Notes under the pieces: generated by a model
Told to the model about the DNA's origin: nothing
What the model saw: only the letters and a program-made list of their open reading frames with translations
Database searches by the model: none
Position numbers and translations under genes: made by a program
From: an uncultured Roseburia sp.
Lineage (GTDB): Bacteria; Bacillota; Clostridia; Lachnospirales; Lachnospiraceae
Assembly (NCBI GenBank): GCA_905206195.1
Contig: CAJLGN010000101.1
Span: 1-6,013, forward strand
Length of the DNA: 6,013 bases
Reading direction: 5' to 3'
Shown here: piece after piece, positions 5,147-6,013 of the stretch
Layout of the letters: every line of letters starts with the position of its first letter
How positions within the stretch are numbered: position 1 is the first letter of the stretch

Positions 5147-6013
5147 ATGGAGTTTCATATATTGACTCTGTTTCCGGAGATGGTGATGCAGGGGCTCTCT
5201 GCGAGCATCATCGGGCGCGCCGCCGAGCGTGGACTGCTCTCCATCGAGGCGGTGGACATCCGGAATTACACGCAGGATAGGCACAAAAAGGTGGATGACT
5301 ACCCGTACGGCGGAGGTGCGGGGATGTTGATGCAGGCGCAGCCTGTCTACGATGCGTGGAGAGCGGTGCAAAAGAAAGCTGGAAGGCGACCCAGGACGGT
5401 GTACTTGACACCGCAGGGGGAGACGTTTTCACAGGGGAAGGCCAAGGAGCTGGCGAGAGAGGAGTCGCTGGTGCTCCTCTGCGGGCACTATGAGGGGATT
5501 GACGAGCGGGTGCTCGAGGAAATCGTGACGGATTATGTATCGATCGGTGACTATGTCCTGACGGGCGGGGAGCTGCCCGCCATGGTGATGGTGGATGCCA
5601 TCGCCCGCATGGTGCCGGGAGTGCTCGGCAACGATGTCTCCGGCGCGGCGGAATCCTTTGAGGGGAATCTGCTGGAGTACCCCCAATACAGGAGACCGCG
5701 GGAGTGGATGGGAAAAAAAGTGCCCCAGGTGCTGCTCTCGGGGGATCAGAAAAAAATCCGTGCCTGGCGCAGGCAGCAGTCCGCGGCGCGCACAAAAACC
5801 AGACGCCCGGATATCTACCGGAGGTATGAGGAGCTGCTTTTGTGCAGGGAAATCCTAAAAAAGCAAAAGCATCTTCACATTGACATGACGGAGCTCATCG
5901 ACCGGGGGCAGGCGCGGCTCGTGGCCGCTGAGGGTGAAAATATCTGTCTGCAGGATATGGCCAGCGGCATTTATTTCCACACGGCGGAGGAGAAAATGGG
6001 CGGGCAAAGATTG
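5147..6013 (+). CDS. trmD: tRNA (guanine-37 N1) methyltransferase TrmD, 3' partial with a C-terminal extension
   Basis: TrmD uses S-adenosylmethionine to methylate N1 of G37 in tRNAs with G36, preventing +1 frameshifting. The frame is open for 289 codons to the window edge without a stop. SPOUT-family motifs are intact: FHILTLFPEM (3-12), the Gly-rich YGGGAGML (54-61), VYLTPQGETFSQ (85-96), GHYEGIDERV (113-122), the knot segment SIGDYVLTGGELPAM (132-146), the LLEYPQYRRP substrate loop (175-184) and VLLSGDQKKIRAWRRQQS (195-212). The position equivalent to catalytic Asp169 of E. coli is Glu169 here. Ordinary TrmD proteins end soon after the RRPD motif (219-222), near 230-250 residues, but this one runs on for at least 67 more; the added part resembles the start of a second, GNAT-like domain. 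The ATG at 5147 follows GGGAG at 5133-5137 and is the family start. Confidence 0.96.
   Translation, partial: MEFHILTLFPEMVMQGLSASIIGRAAERGLLSIEAVDIRNYTQDRHKKVDDYPYGGGAGMLMQAQPVYDAWRAVQKKAGRRPRTVYLTPQGETFSQGKAKELAREESLVLLCGHYEGIDERVLEEIVTDYVSIGDYVLTGGELPAMVMVDAIARMVPGVLGNDVSGAAESFEGNLLEYPQYRRPREWMGKKVPQVLLSGDQKKIRAWRRQQSAARTKTRRPDIYRRYEELLLCREILKKQKHLHIDMTELIDRGQARLVAAEGENICLQDMASGIYFHTAEEKMGGQRL

Noticed and set aside
5208..5795. Long open frame (195 codons) on the - strand, Pro/Arg/Ser-rich
   Set aside because: It is opposite the well-conserved trmD gene in GC-rich sequence; its composition is typical of an antisense shadow frame.

Overview
The window looks like a chromosomal segment from a Gram-positive Clostridia genome, most likely Lachnospiraceae. 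The evidence is the order ylxM-ffh-rpsP-khpA-rimM-trmD, which is characteristic of Firmicutes, strong AGGAGG-type ribosome binding sites, and a degraded EFR1-type flavodoxin/ferredoxin gene of a kind common in that family. All recognisable genes are on the + strand.

Positions 1-1315 are a decayed accessory module. An ArsR-like winged-helix regulator (best preserved at 238-507) has no intact N-terminus and carries an in-frame stop. It is followed by an EFR1-family iron-sulfur flavoprotein gene (520-1315) broken by two single-base frameshifts. The ribosome binding site and spacing between them are still visible, so they were probably once a regulator-plus-target operon. Positions 1-237 hold no gene that I can support firmly.

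From about 1389 the core translation and secretion cluster begins. A sigma-A-type promoter, whose -35 lies in a perfect 7-bp inverted repeat, precedes ylxM (putative SRP-associated regulator). ylxM abuts ffh (SRP GTPase). A 142-nt gap with two hairpins leads to rpsP (ribosomal protein S16) and khpA (KH-domain RNA-binding protein). A strong intrinsic terminator follows khpA, then an extended -10 promoter, so a second unit appears to start at rimM (16S rRNA maturation). Next come a 223-residue membrane protein of unknown function and trmD (tRNA m1G37 methyltransferase), which is still open at the window end.

Together these genes serve co-translational membrane targeting (Ffh), 30S assembly (S16, RimM) and tRNA modification for reading-frame maintenance (TrmD). 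The less ordinary parts are the uncharacterised membrane protein between rimM and trmD, the TrmD C-terminal extension that resembles the start of a second domain, the split of the cluster by a terminator and promoter, and the pseudogene pair upstream. I found no CRISPR array, tRNA, rRNA, transposase or convincing new defence system.
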